Positions 1 through 7,367 of a stretch of 64,000 nt of DNA are shown one piece after another. The stretch spans positions 1 to 64,000 of the forward strand of contig SVNQ01000007.1 in NCBI GenBank assembly GCA_015066865.1, in the 5' to 3' direction. The DNA is from Ruminococcus sp. Its GTDB lineage: Bacteria > Bacillota > Clostridia > Oscillospirales > Ruminococcaceae. The notes under the pieces are model-generated. The model did no database searches, had not been told where the DNA came from, and was given only the letters and a program-made list of their open reading frames with translations. The number at the start of each line of letters is the position of its first letter. Within the stretch, counting starts at the first letter, position 1. The position numbers and the translations under genes were made by a program.

Positions 1-2
1 TA

Positions 3-620
3 CGTCGGCATGAAACTTTCCGTATGCGCATGAATGGAATGAGCGGCAGCAAGATGCCCTATGGCATGGATGGGGACGGACTCAAGAAACGATTTGGTAT
101 GCAGATTGTGCCGGGCGATCAGCACAGGGAATTTGCGGAGCGTTATGGCATTGAGTTGAACAAGCTGATCACCAGAACGCAGATTCCTACGTTCATCAAT
201 GTGGGGTATGTGTTCTGCACCACACAGGAGATTCTGGAACTGGAGTTCACTAAGATGCTGGAGATGGATATGCGTTTCCGCAAGTGTCAGCGGTGCGGAA
301 AGTATTTCATCATGAAGGGCAACTATGATACGAAGTTCTGTGACCGAGTAGCAGAGGGCGAAACCAGAAGCTGTCAGGAACTGGCAGCACAGGAGCGTTA
401 CAAGCAGAAGGTCGCAGACAACGCTGCACTGCCCATTTACAGCAAGTATTACAAGCGATACGCCGCAAGAGTGAAAGTCCGCCAGATCAAGGAGGCGGAC
501 TTTAAGAAGTGGAAGTTTCAGGCTTTGGTCAAGCGTGATGAGTGCACCAACGGGATCATTACCGTGGAGGAGTTTGTGGAATGGTTGGAGGGGTGTTTTC
601 CGAATAGGGGGAGGAAGTGA
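3..620 (+). CDS. Cys-rich protein, 5' truncated by window edge (DUF6076-like)
   Basis: The reading frame is open to the left edge, so the true start is outside the window; the first in-window ATG is at 24. About 205 residues are visible, ending in a basic tail. The middle holds a zinc-finger-like set of cysteines: CxxC in 'KCQRCGKYF', then a Cys in 'TKFCDR' and another in 'RSCQE'. This pattern and the following 'QERYKQKVADN' helix resemble the C-terminal half of DUF6076 proteins found in clostridial accessory regions; that assignment is from memory and moderate. The function is unknown; nucleic-acid binding is a guess. A hairpin terminator follows at 765. Confidence 0.6.
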   Translation, partial: RRHETFRMRMNGMSGSKMPYGMDGDGLKKRFGMQIVPGDQHREFAERYGIELNKLITRTQIPTFINVGYVFCTTQEILELEFTKMLEMDMRFRKCQRCGKYFIMKGNYDTKFCDRVAEGETRSCQELAAQERYKQKVADNAALPIYSKYYKRYAARVKVRQIKEADFKKWKFQALVKRDECTNGIITVEEFVEWLEGCFPNRGRK

Positions 621-764
621 GCCGCCGATTGCACATGATTTGCGATCCCGAAAAATAAATTGTGTAAATGCGTATCCCCCCAAATATAACAACACTAAAA
701 TCGCAGCCAAACAGGGCAACGCTGAGGAGCAACCCGACGCAGGCTATAGGATAAAATGATAGAG

Positions 765-790
765 ACAGCGGCAGAAATGCCGCTGTTTTC
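765..790 (+). terminator. Intrinsic terminator
   Basis: A perfect 9-bp stem ACAGCGGCA/TGCCGCTGT with a GAAA loop, followed by TTTCTC. It would end transcription from the partial gene ending at 620. Confidence 0.7.
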
Positions 791-865
791 TCTTGCAATC
801 TACCGGATATCTCCGATAAGCCTCAGGGGTTCGGGGACAGAGTCCCCGGCAGTCGTCAGGATGCG

Positions 866-910
866 ATTCTGTCCTCGAAATATACACTGAACTGTGCATA
901 CGCCAGACCC
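866..910 (-). mobile_element. IS256-family transposase 3'-end scar
   Basis: These 45 bases are the exact reverse complement of 9766-9810, the 3' coding end of the degraded IS256-type transposase on the other side of the island. Read on the minus strand they encode the conserved 'GLAYAQFSVYFEDR' type end. The scar is joined directly to an IS66 fragment at 911. Confidence 0.75.
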
Positions 911-1095
911 TAATACAATAGCAGAAACCCCTCGCCTTCCAAAGCAATCCTTTGATGCGGTCACGCCGTCTGCCGCAAAACAAAAATAACGCAGTGCTGA
1001 ACGGATCCAAATGCAGCTGACCTTGGAAAATTTCGGCCAGTCCATCAATGGAACGGCGAAGATCGGTATAGCCTGTCACCAGATACTGTGAGGAT
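911..1095 (-). pseudogene. IS66-family TnpB (Orf2) fragment
   Basis: Minus-strand translation from about 1091 reads QYLVTGYTDLRRSIDGL, then LDPFSTALFLFCGRRRDR and IKGLLW. This is the hallmark core of the IS66 Orf2/TnpB accessory protein (TGYTDxRRSIDGLA, LDPFSxxLFLFCGRRRDRIK). The frame runs into IS256-derived sequence at about position 910, so the C-terminus is lost and the gene is a remnant. The N-terminal start is not preserved. No matching TnpA or TnpC gene is present in the window. Confidence 0.8.
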
Positions 1096-1120
1096 AGGTG
1101 CGGAGGATTTGACGGTTACG

Positions 1121-1143
1121 CTGCACCGGAATTCGGTGCAGCG
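1121..1143 (-). terminator. Hairpin downstream of the dockerin protein
   Basis: A near-perfect stem CGCTGCACCG/CGGTGCAGCG around an AATT centre lies just past the stop codon of the minus-strand gene ending at 1156. On the plus strand it is followed by a T-rich stretch (GATTCTTTTT), so it is a better terminator in that direction. Confidence 0.5.
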
Positions 1144-1155
1144 GATTCTTTTTCA

Positions 1156-2946
1156 CTAACCTCTTATTTCTTTTTTTAAAAGCTCACACTTCATAAGACA
1201 CAGATCAAACACATCAATTATCTCATCATCACACATATCCGCAGCTTGCCAATCTGTGAGTACTGCGTTTGGTGTGCAGATCAACCATTTCTGGAGTGCA
1301 ACTACATCTGCAACATTAAACACTCCATCAACGTTTACATCTCCTATAATTTTTTCATCTGCAGTTCCATCACTTACAAACAGCTGATACGTTGTTGGAT
1401 TATAATTATAAGAATAATAGACTACTTTAAGATAATATATGCCAGTTTCAAGCTGTAAATCTGAAACAGTTGTAACAGATGACTTTCCTGAAATATTCCA
1501 TGATTTCATTTCATCAATTGTGTCTGTACGTTGATAAAGAAACAATTTCCAATAATTTGTATTATCTCCAATTAGGTCCGTTGTAAAATTAAATTCAATT
1601 TGTGAATCTTGTTTTAATTCAAAAGAATACCAATCTGAATCATTAGAGCTATATAAGGAACCTTTATATGGTTTATTTATCTTTATATCATTAGAAGTTT
1701 GAAACGAATTGTTAAATTCTTTTTCCCAATATTCAGTTTCTTTGTAATCGACTCTAATAGTATATGTTTCTTCCGAATAGTTATATGGATATCTTTCGAT
1801 TTTAAAATAGTAATCACCAGATGGAATCCCTATCTCTGGTGTAGAAGATTTTGAATGATTACCATCAAAAGACCAGGATGCTACTTCATTTAAACTCTCA
1901 TCTAAGCTGTATAATGTCATTTTCCAATATGTTGTTTTATCATACATAACCTCTCTTTCAAAATCAATCATCACATATCCATTGTTTAATGTTGAAAAAC
2001 TATACCAATCTACATCAGATGAACTATAAAGAGAACCTTGATAATCAGTATTTAAATTCAGAGGACTTGCTGTTTGAAAAGTACTGTTAAATTCCTTTTC
2101 CCAGTAATTAGAAGATTTATAATTTACATTTATTGTATATGTTCTTGATGAGTGATTATAGGGATAACGTTCTATTTTTATGTAATAATCGCCTGTCATT
2201 AATCCTATCATCGGCGATGTGGATTGCGCATGGTTTCCATCATAAGACCATGATGCCATCTCTCTCATACTGTCTTCAATGCTATATATAGTTGATTTCC
2301 AATAAGTAGTTTTATCATTAAAAACTTCTCTTTTAAAATTAATCGAAACATATCCATTATCAGATACTGAAAACTGATACCAGTCACAATCATCTGAACT
2401 TGACAATGAAGCACTATAATTTTTATTCAGTTCTATTTTTGTCGATGTTTGAAATGTATTATTCAGTTCTTTTTCCCAATTATCTGATGGAGTAAAATTA
2501 ACAGAAAAACTATATGTCTTATTACTAAAATTATATGGATATCTTTCAATTGCAATATAATACTCTCCCGATGGTAAGCCAATGTCCTCTGTTGAGGACA
2601 AAATGTGATTTCCATCAAAACTGCTGGACGAAACCTCCTTAAGATTTTCATCAAAATAATATAGTGTAAGTTTCCAGTATGTGGTATCACTTCCCCAAAC
2701 TTCTCTACTGAAATCTATTGTTATAGTGCCATCTGTGTTGGTTTTAAATTTATACCAGTTAATATCATCTGATGAAATTAATGAATCCTCATATGATGTA
2801 TTTAATTCAATAATATCAGCATCATCCCTCGTTGTGTTTTCAGCAACAACTATTAATGGTATAAAAACAGCTCCAACATTATTAAAAAGAAATATATTCC
2901 CTATCATAACCAAAACGAGACTTAATGCAGTTAATCTTTTCTTCAT
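1156..2946 (-). CDS. Secreted four-repeat (PPC-like) protein with dockerin
   Basis: The 596-aa protein has a signal peptide (MKKR plus a hydrophobic stretch to about residue 36). Four copies of a roughly 118-residue beta-sandwich-like unit follow (about 37-510). Each carries a W(Y)xF core, 'TTYWK', 'W/SSFDGNH' and 'G(D/E)YYxxIERYPYN'; this resembles bacterial pre-peptidase C-terminal (PPC) domains. The last 60 residues are a type I dockerin: 'GDVNVDGVFNVADVVALQKW', then a weaker second segment 'ADMCDDEIIDVFDL' that keeps few calcium ligands. No catalytic domain is seen, so it is probably a binding or structural extracellular protein. RBS GGAGGTG precedes the ATG. It follows the Sel1 operon by 76 bp on the same strand and shares its AT-rich composition. 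Confidence 0.75.
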   Translation of the reverse strand: MKKRLTALSLVLVMIGNIFLFNNVGAVFIPLIVVAENTTRDDADIIELNTSYEDSLISSDDINWYKFKTNTDGTITIDFSREVWGSDTTYWKLTLYYFDENLKEVSSSSFDGNHILSSTEDIGLPSGEYYIAIERYPYNFSNKTYSFSVNFTPSDNWEKELNNTFQTSTKIELNKNYSASLSSSDDCDWYQFSVSDNGYVSINFKREVFNDKTTYWKSTIYSIEDSMREMASWSYDGNHAQSTSPMIGLMTGDYYIKIERYPYNHSSRTYTINVNYKSSNYWEKEFNSTFQTASPLNLNTDYQGSLYSSSDVDWYSFSTLNNGYVMIDFEREVMYDKTTYWKMTLYSLDESLNEVASWSFDGNHSKSSTPEIGIPSGDYYFKIERYPYNYSEETYTIRVDYKETEYWEKEFNNSFQTSNDIKINKPYKGSLYSSNDSDWYSFELKQDSQIEFNFTTDLIGDNTNYWKLFLYQRTDTIDEMKSWNISGKSSVTTVSDLQLETGIYYLKVVYYSYNYNPTTYQLFVSDGTADEKIIGDVNVDGVFNVADVVALQKWLICTPNAVLTDWQAADMCDDEIIDVFDLCLMKCELLKKEIRG

Positions 2947-3022
2947 ATGAACACCTCCATAAATTATCGTTTAAGAATCATCTCTCCAAGCATTTGTTAA
3001 TAAAATTTAAGAGTCAATGTCT

Positions 3023-4744
3023 TTATTTTCGCCAATCTTCTCCATTAGCTGAAAAAAAATCTTGAGCCATTTTACAACCACGGCGTGCAGAACTTCGTAT
3101 CATTTCTAATCCGATCATTTCGTTAACTATGCTTTTTTCTACTCCTTCTCCTTTAAGGTAGCATATGCCAAGATTATATTCCGCCTCAACATGACCTTGA
3201 TCAGAAGCTTTTTTATACCATTTTACAGCTTCATATTTATTAGATTGAATCCCTATACCTAAATCATAAGTTAATGCAATATTAAATTGTGCTTGAGCTT
3301 TAAGCTTAGCTTCATCGTTTTTATTTTCAGCAACTTTCATAAACCATCTTATTGCTTCTGCTCCGTTCTTTGAAACACCTTGACCTTTTCCATACATATA
3401 TCCCATATGAAATTGAGCATGAATGTAGCCGTTTTTAGCGGCTTTAAGATACCATTGCACTGCTTCTGTCAAATTACACGAAACACCATCTCCATTTTCA
3501 TATATTTCACCGAGTTTGAATTGAGCAAAACTATAGCCTTTCTTAGCAGCTTCAAGATACCACTTGATTGATTCACTCATATTACGTGAAATACCATTAC
3601 CACCTTTTTGATAAATAACTCCGAGTAAGTACAATGCAGCGATTAATCCACCATCAACAGCTTTACGAAACCATTTTTCTGCTTCACACCAATCTTTTAC
3701 ACCATTTTTGCCGTCGTAGTGTTCATATCCAATATTAAAAAAATTTTCTGCTGTTTCCATAGATTTCTTACTTGCTAAATCCGTTTCAGCTACATTTTCC
3801 TGTTCTTCAGACTCTATCTCAACCTCATCAAGCGATTTCAGAAATTCTATTGCACTTTCATCGCCATTTTCAGCGGCTTTGTCAAGCCAATCCAAAGCTA
3901 TTCCTATATTTTTCTCAACGCCGTCTCCATAAAAATAACATAAACCCAGTAAGTACATAGCATATGGCTCATTCTGATTTGCTGCCTTATGAAGCCAGAA
4001 AGCAGCTTTGCTATAATCCTGTTCCATCTGATCGCCATAATAGTATCCATGACCAAGAAGTTCCTGTGATTCTGCATGACCTTTTTCTGCCGCTTTTTTC
4101 AACCAATAATCAGCTTTCTCTCTATTTTTTTCTTTGGAGTACATGAAAGAAAGCATAAAATGTGCCTCTAGATTCCCATTCTCCGCTGCAACTTTGTACC
4201 ACTTTTTTGCTAAGGGGAGATATTCCTTCAATTCCTCATATCTATTTTCCGAAAAAATGACGGCACCAATTGCAACCTGCGAACTTTCGTGTCCCCGTTC
4301 GGCCGCTTTCTCAAACCAGCGAAATGCTTCTCTGTAATTTTTTGGAACTCCGAATCCATACAGATATGCCCCGGCAATACCATATAGACTATCAACGTTC
4401 CCCTGCTCTGCGGCCTTCTTAAGCCAGAACATTGATTTTTCATAGTCTTGGAGAACTCCTTCTCCATGTCTGTAGAGCTTTGCAAGTTTAACTTGAGCAG
4501 GAGCATAGCCTTTCCTTGCTGCCGTGTGGAACCAATTTGCAGCTTTGGAATAATCCTGTTCTACGCCAAGTCCCTTCGCATAACAGATTCCCAGCCTGTT
4601 CTGTGCAACAAGATGTCCTTGTTTGGCCGCTTCAAGAAACAGATCTGCCGCCTTTGTTTCATCAATTGGAACACCATCACCTGTATAGTATCGCATTCCC
4701 AGCTGATACTTTTCACAAGCATCATGATAACTTGTTGTAAGCAT
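3023..4744 (-). CDS. Large Sel1-repeat protein (573 aa)
   Basis: Almost the whole protein is Sel1-like/TPR repeats of about 36 residues (for example 'AAKQGHLVAQNRLGICYAKG'). The first about 310 residues are a close paralogue of the 316-aa protein at 6352-7302; both halves end in FLKSLDE. An acidic linker (EIESEEQENVAE) separates six further repeats. There is no signal peptide or membrane segment, so it is likely a cytoplasmic scaffold. The start at 4744 is chosen because AGGAGG sits 6-7 bases upstream; the longer frame back to 4990 runs through the repeat gene upstream and is spurious. It lies 19 bp downstream of that gene in the same operon. Sel1 proteins usually organise protein complexes; the partners here are unknown. 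Confidence 0.85.
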   Translation of the reverse strand: MLTTSYHDACEKYQLGMRYYTGDGVPIDETKAADLFLEAAKQGHLVAQNRLGICYAKGLGVEQDYSKAANWFHTAARKGYAPAQVKLAKLYRHGEGVLQDYEKSMFWLKKAAEQGNVDSLYGIAGAYLYGFGVPKNYREAFRWFEKAAERGHESSQVAIGAVIFSENRYEELKEYLPLAKKWYKVAAENGNLEAHFMLSFMYSKEKNREKADYWLKKAAEKGHAESQELLGHGYYYGDQMEQDYSKAAFWLHKAANQNEPYAMYLLGLCYFYGDGVEKNIGIALDWLDKAAENGDESAIEFLKSLDEVEIESEEQENVAETDLASKKSMETAENFFNIGYEHYDGKNGVKDWCEAEKWFRKAVDGGLIAALYLLGVIYQKGGNGISRNMSESIKWYLEAAKKGYSFAQFKLGEIYENGDGVSCNLTEAVQWYLKAAKNGYIHAQFHMGYMYGKGQGVSKNGAEAIRWFMKVAENKNDEAKLKAQAQFNIALTYDLGIGIQSNKYEAVKWYKKASDQGHVEAEYNLGICYLKGEGVEKSIVNEMIGLEMIRSSARRGCKMAQDFFSANGEDWRK

Positions 4745-4763
4745 TGCTTTCCTCCTTGAATTT

Positions 4764-4985
4764 TTATTCTCTCCACATTCCGGTTGGATCAATGAATCCC
4801 TCACCCGGATTTCTCCAAACACCCGATGAATCAATAAATCCATCATTGGGACCACGCCACATTCCTGATGCATCAATATAGCCATCTCCTGGCTCACGCC
4901 ACGTTCCCGATGCGTCAATAAATCCATCGCCGGGATCTCTCCACATACCAGACCAATCAATAAAACCGCCTTTACGTTTCCACAT
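4764..4985 (-). CDS. 73-aa GFIDxSGxWRxPGD repeat protein
   Basis: After MWKRKG the protein is five back-to-back copies of a 14-residue unit G(F/Y)IDx(S/T)GxWRxP(G/N)(D/E), the last one cut to 11 residues. Each unit keeps Ile-Asp, Gly, Trp-Arg and Pro. The start at 4985 has AGGAGG five bases upstream; an ATG at 5018 in the same frame has no ribosome site. There is no signal peptide, cysteine or membrane segment. The regular Gly/Trp/Asp pattern suggests a repeated beta-hairpin or solenoid. I do not recognise a characterised family. It is flanked by a structured inverted repeat upstream and the large Sel1 gene 19 bp downstream. Confidence 0.75.
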   Translation of the reverse strand: MWKRKGGFIDWSGMWRDPGDGFIDASGTWREPGDGYIDASGMWRGPNDGFIDSSGVWRNPGEGFIDPTGMWRE

Positions 4986-5028
4986 AACACCCTCCTGTGT
5001 CAACTCTATTATTTTCACAGCACTGTAT

Positions 5029-5089
5029 GATTAATTCCGACCTTATCCTGCAATACAACTGCAGAGGCTTGAACAAGGTCGGAATCATC
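5029..5089. repeat. Long inverted repeat with nested hairpin
   Basis: The arms at 5029-5044 and 5075-5089 pair over about 15 bp (core ATTCCGACCTT), with a loop that contains a second CTGCA/TGCAG hairpin. It lies between the small Cys gene and the FID-repeat gene. It has no clean U-tract on the minus strand, so it may be an mRNA-processing or stability structure rather than a terminator. Confidence 0.6.
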
Positions 5090-5114
5090 TAACTATTCTA
5101 ATTATTCGTATTTT

Positions 5115-5297
5115 TTACTTGTGTTCCCAATGGAAGCAACCGTTGCGATCTTCGGGTCTGTTGTAGCCGCCATAACCGCCCTGACATTTTACTCTGCCAT
5201 AGTTATCTCTGTCGTAAAAATTGGCATACAAACAGTCAGAACAGTTTCCTTCAAAGCAGCCTTTTGGTAATTCGATTTTTTTAATTTCTTTCATCAT
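5115..5297 (-). CDS. Small Cys-rich hypothetical protein (60 aa)
   Basis: The 60-aa product has a Cx4Cx2C cluster near residues 14-22 plus two more cysteines and several aromatic residues near the C-terminus (NGCFHWEHK). It probably binds a metal, but no family was recognised. RBS AGGAGG is 4 bases before the first of two adjacent ATGs, so either ATG may be used. It sits in the middle of the Sel1/JAMM cluster on the same strand, 64 bp after the JAMM gene. Confidence 0.65.
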   Translation of the reverse strand: MMKEIKKIELPKGCFEGNCSDCLYANFYDRDNYGRVKCQGGYGGYNRPEDRNGCFHWEHK

Positions 5298-5361
5298 GAT
5301 ACCTCCTGAAAAAATTATTTTTATTCATCTCTCGCCTCAAAGAGATTTAGATCATATTTTT

Positions 5362-5796
5362 CTACGGTTCAATCTCCAATTCTTCTGAAGAGATTTCAAC
5401 CTCATCACAAACTCTCTGTGCTTTGTAGCACACAAGTATTCTCTCCGGCAGAACAAATACAGGGAAGTACAGATACTCGATAGTATCCGGCATAGTAGCC
5501 ATAATTGTATTTATGTATTTCTTATCACCATGAGAGAGTGTTTTTACTCCCACAAAATGTGTGTGGAATATTCCCATAAAAGAAACACCATGTTTCTGCC
5601 ATGTTGCGATATTCTCATTCAAGAACTCTACGTTCGGAGAATAGGAACAGGGTCTGTCTGTTGTTTCAATCGGTATATCCATCACAAGCTTGTCGATAAG
5701 CTGACCATCACTGCTTCCTAAAATCCCTCCTGTTTCAGGGGGATAATCGGAAACGGAAGCATTGATGACTTTCATAATTGAGCTTGAAGCCCTCAC
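5362..5796 (-). CDS. Stand-alone JAMM/MPN (Mov34/PAD-1) metallopeptidase-like protein
   Basis: The 144-aa protein is essentially one JAB/MPN domain. It shows the full JAMM zinc signature: Glu21 in PPETGGILG, then H78-x-H80-x7-S88-x2-D91 (FHTHFVGVKTLSHGD). Family members are zinc-dependent isopeptidases or amidases that cleave ubiquitin-like or other peptide tails. The start is put at the GTG at 5796, which has GAAGG upstream and matches the usual domain edge; an ATG at 5838 in frame would overlap the preceding gene. No E1, E2 or ubiquitin-like gene is seen nearby, so the substrate is unknown. It lies between a membrane-anchored Sel1 protein and a small Cys protein. Confidence 0.8.
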   Translation of the reverse strand: MRASSSIMKVINASVSDYPPETGGILGSSDGQLIDKLVMDIPIETTDRPCSYSPNVEFLNENIATWQKHGVSFMGIFHTHFVGVKTLSHGDKKYINTIMATMPDTIEYLYFPVFVLPERILVCYKAQRVCDEVEISSEELEIEP

Positions 5797-5813
5797 TTTT
5801 GCACCTTCTTTCG

Positions 5814-6308
5814 TTATATTATACCAATTATAGCACACAAAACATAAAGGCCTATTGCAATACTAACAGCAACGATACACAGAACCCTTTTATTTTGTTT
5901 ATCTTTTTCTTGCATAACATAATCATAGTTAATGCCAAGTTTCTGAACCAGAGCAATGTGCTCCTGAAACTTATAGTAATGTCTCTCTCCGCTGGACTCA
6001 CTTATTCCTTCGTACAACTCAATAATCTTGTTCATTAAATTTGCAGCTTCAGTGTTACCATTTAGATGAGCACAGCACACCCAGTGCCTTGCTTCGTCGT
6101 CACAGCCTTGGTCATAAAGAACTTTAGCAAGCAGAAGCTGTGCCTCCGCATGATTTTGTTTAGCTGCTTTTCTCAGAAAATACATTGCATCTGAATTTTT
6201 TCCATCACACCAGTACTTTTCGCCAACAATAAACTGTGCTTCCTTGTTTCCTTGTTCTGCCCGCTGTTTCAGTTCATTAAATAATTCTTCCTTTGATTTT
6301 TGAGCCAT
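5814..6308 (-). CDS. Membrane-anchored Sel1-repeat protein (164 aa)
   Basis: The N-terminal half contains two to three Sel1-like repeats (EQGNKEAQFIVGEKYW, KQNHAEAQLLLAKVLYDQG). A charged middle follows, and the last about 23 residues form one hydrophobic helix, so the protein looks tail-anchored with its Sel1 part in the cytoplasm. The ATG at 6308 is chosen (AAGGAG about 11 bases upstream); the GTG at 6320 sits on top of that site. It is 17 bp upstream of the JAMM gene, and the pair may work together at the membrane. Confidence 0.75.
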   Translation of the reverse strand: MAQKSKEELFNELKQRAEQGNKEAQFIVGEKYWCDGKNSDAMYFLRKAAKQNHAEAQLLLAKVLYDQGCDDEARHWVCCAHLNGNTEAANLMNKIIELYEGISESSGERHYYKFQEHIALVQKLGINYDYVMQEKDKQNKRVLCIVAVSIAIGLYVLCAIIGII

Positions 6309-6351
6309 ATAAAAATACACTCCTTGTCTAAAAAATTTAATTCATATAAAA

Positions 6352-7302
6352 TTAATCTTCTTCATCAAGCGACTTCAAGAAGTCTATTGCATTTTGATCA
6401 CCATTTTCAGCAGCTTTATCAATCCAATCAAGAGCTGTTTCCGTATTCTCCTCAACACCGTCACCGTAAAGATAGCACAAGCCCAGCACATACATAGCAT
6501 ATGCCATACCCTGATATGCTGCCTTATGAAGCCAGAAAGCAGCTTTGCTATAATCCTGTCCCACACGTTCACCATTATAGTACGCAATACCTAATGCCAT
6601 CTGTGACTGGGCATGTCCTTTTTCTGCAGCTGTTTTAATCAATTTGTCGCTTTCCACATAATTATTTTCACGCAAATAAATAGTTGAAAGCATAAAGTGT
6701 GCTTCAAGATTTCCATTTGCAACAGCTACCTTGTACCATTTTTTTGCAAGAGGGATGTATTTAGAAATATCATCATATTTGCTAGCAGACATAACGATAG
6801 CACCTATTGTAAGCTGACATTTTTCACATCCCTGTTCCGCGCCCATTTCAAGCCATTTAAAAGCTTCTTTATAGTTCTTATCAGCTCCCAATCCACGAGC
6901 ATATGCGTTTCCAAGCATATACTGTGCATCGGCAGACCCTTGTTCTGCAGCTCTTGTGAGCCAGTACAGATGCTTTTCATAATCCTGCGGAATGCCATTT
7001 CCCAGCCAATAAAGTTTTGCAAGAGATATCTGTGCAGGTGTATAACCCTTTTCAGCCGCCTTAAGATACCAAGCGGCAGCCTCTCCCTTACTCTCAGGAA
7101 CGCCCTGACCATAACAGTAACATACTCCGACATTATACATTGCCTTGACAAAGCCCTTGCGAGCAGCCATGAGAAACCATTTAACCGCTACTTCGTGGTT
7201 CTGTTCAACACCGTCACCTTTACTGTATTTTAAACCTTCTTTGTTCCATTTGTCGAGTTCTTCTTCTGTAGGATTTACTGTATTAATTGAATTAATATCC
7301 AT
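6352..7302 (-). CDS. Sel1-repeat protein (316 aa)
   Basis: About eight Sel1 repeats cover residues 20-310, e.g. 'AARKGFVKAMYNVGVCY' and 'AAEQGSADAQYMLGNAYARG'. It is a clear paralogue of the N-terminal half of the 573-aa protein at 3023-4744, with the same repeat order, the same atypical unit (IAxxxxxxxxYIPLAKKWYKVA) and the same FLKSLDE end. There is no signal peptide or membrane helix. AAGGAG precedes the ATG by about 9 bases. It is the first structural gene after the regulator, 65 bp downstream of it. Confidence 0.85.
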   Translation of the reverse strand: MDINSINTVNPTEEELDKWNKEGLKYSKGDGVEQNHEVAVKWFLMAARKGFVKAMYNVGVCYCYGQGVPESKGEAAAWYLKAAEKGYTPAQISLAKLYWLGNGIPQDYEKHLYWLTRAAEQGSADAQYMLGNAYARGLGADKNYKEAFKWLEMGAEQGCEKCQLTIGAIVMSASKYDDISKYIPLAKKWYKVAVANGNLEAHFMLSTIYLRENNYVESDKLIKTAAEKGHAQSQMALGIAYYNGERVGQDYSKAAFWLHKAAYQGMAYAMYVLGLCYLYGDGVEENTETALDWIDKAAENGDQNAIDFLKSLDEED

Positions 7303-7367
7303 AAATTTACACTCCTTAATATTCCAGACTATTCATTTGCTTTTAGCGAATATTCAATTAATTATAC

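Larger units (their letters stand above)
621..1155. other. Intergenic stretch with IS remnants and two hairpins
   Basis: No intact gene is seen here. From left to right it holds a hairpin terminator (765), a GGGGACaGaGTCCCC hairpin (about 836-848), a 45-bp IS256 transposase scar (866-910), an IS66 TnpB fragment (911-1095) and a hairpin (1121-1143). Confidence 0.7.

Noticed and set aside
4745..4990. 82-residue N-terminal extension of the large Sel1 protein
   Set aside because: It overlaps the FID-repeat gene in another frame; the repeat gene and the Sel1 ATG at 4744 both have clear AGGAGG sites.
5362..5796. CBASS or Bil-type ubiquitin-like defence operon
   Set aside because: Only a JAMM protein is present; no E1, E2, nucleotidyltransferase or ubiquitin-like gene is encoded nearby.
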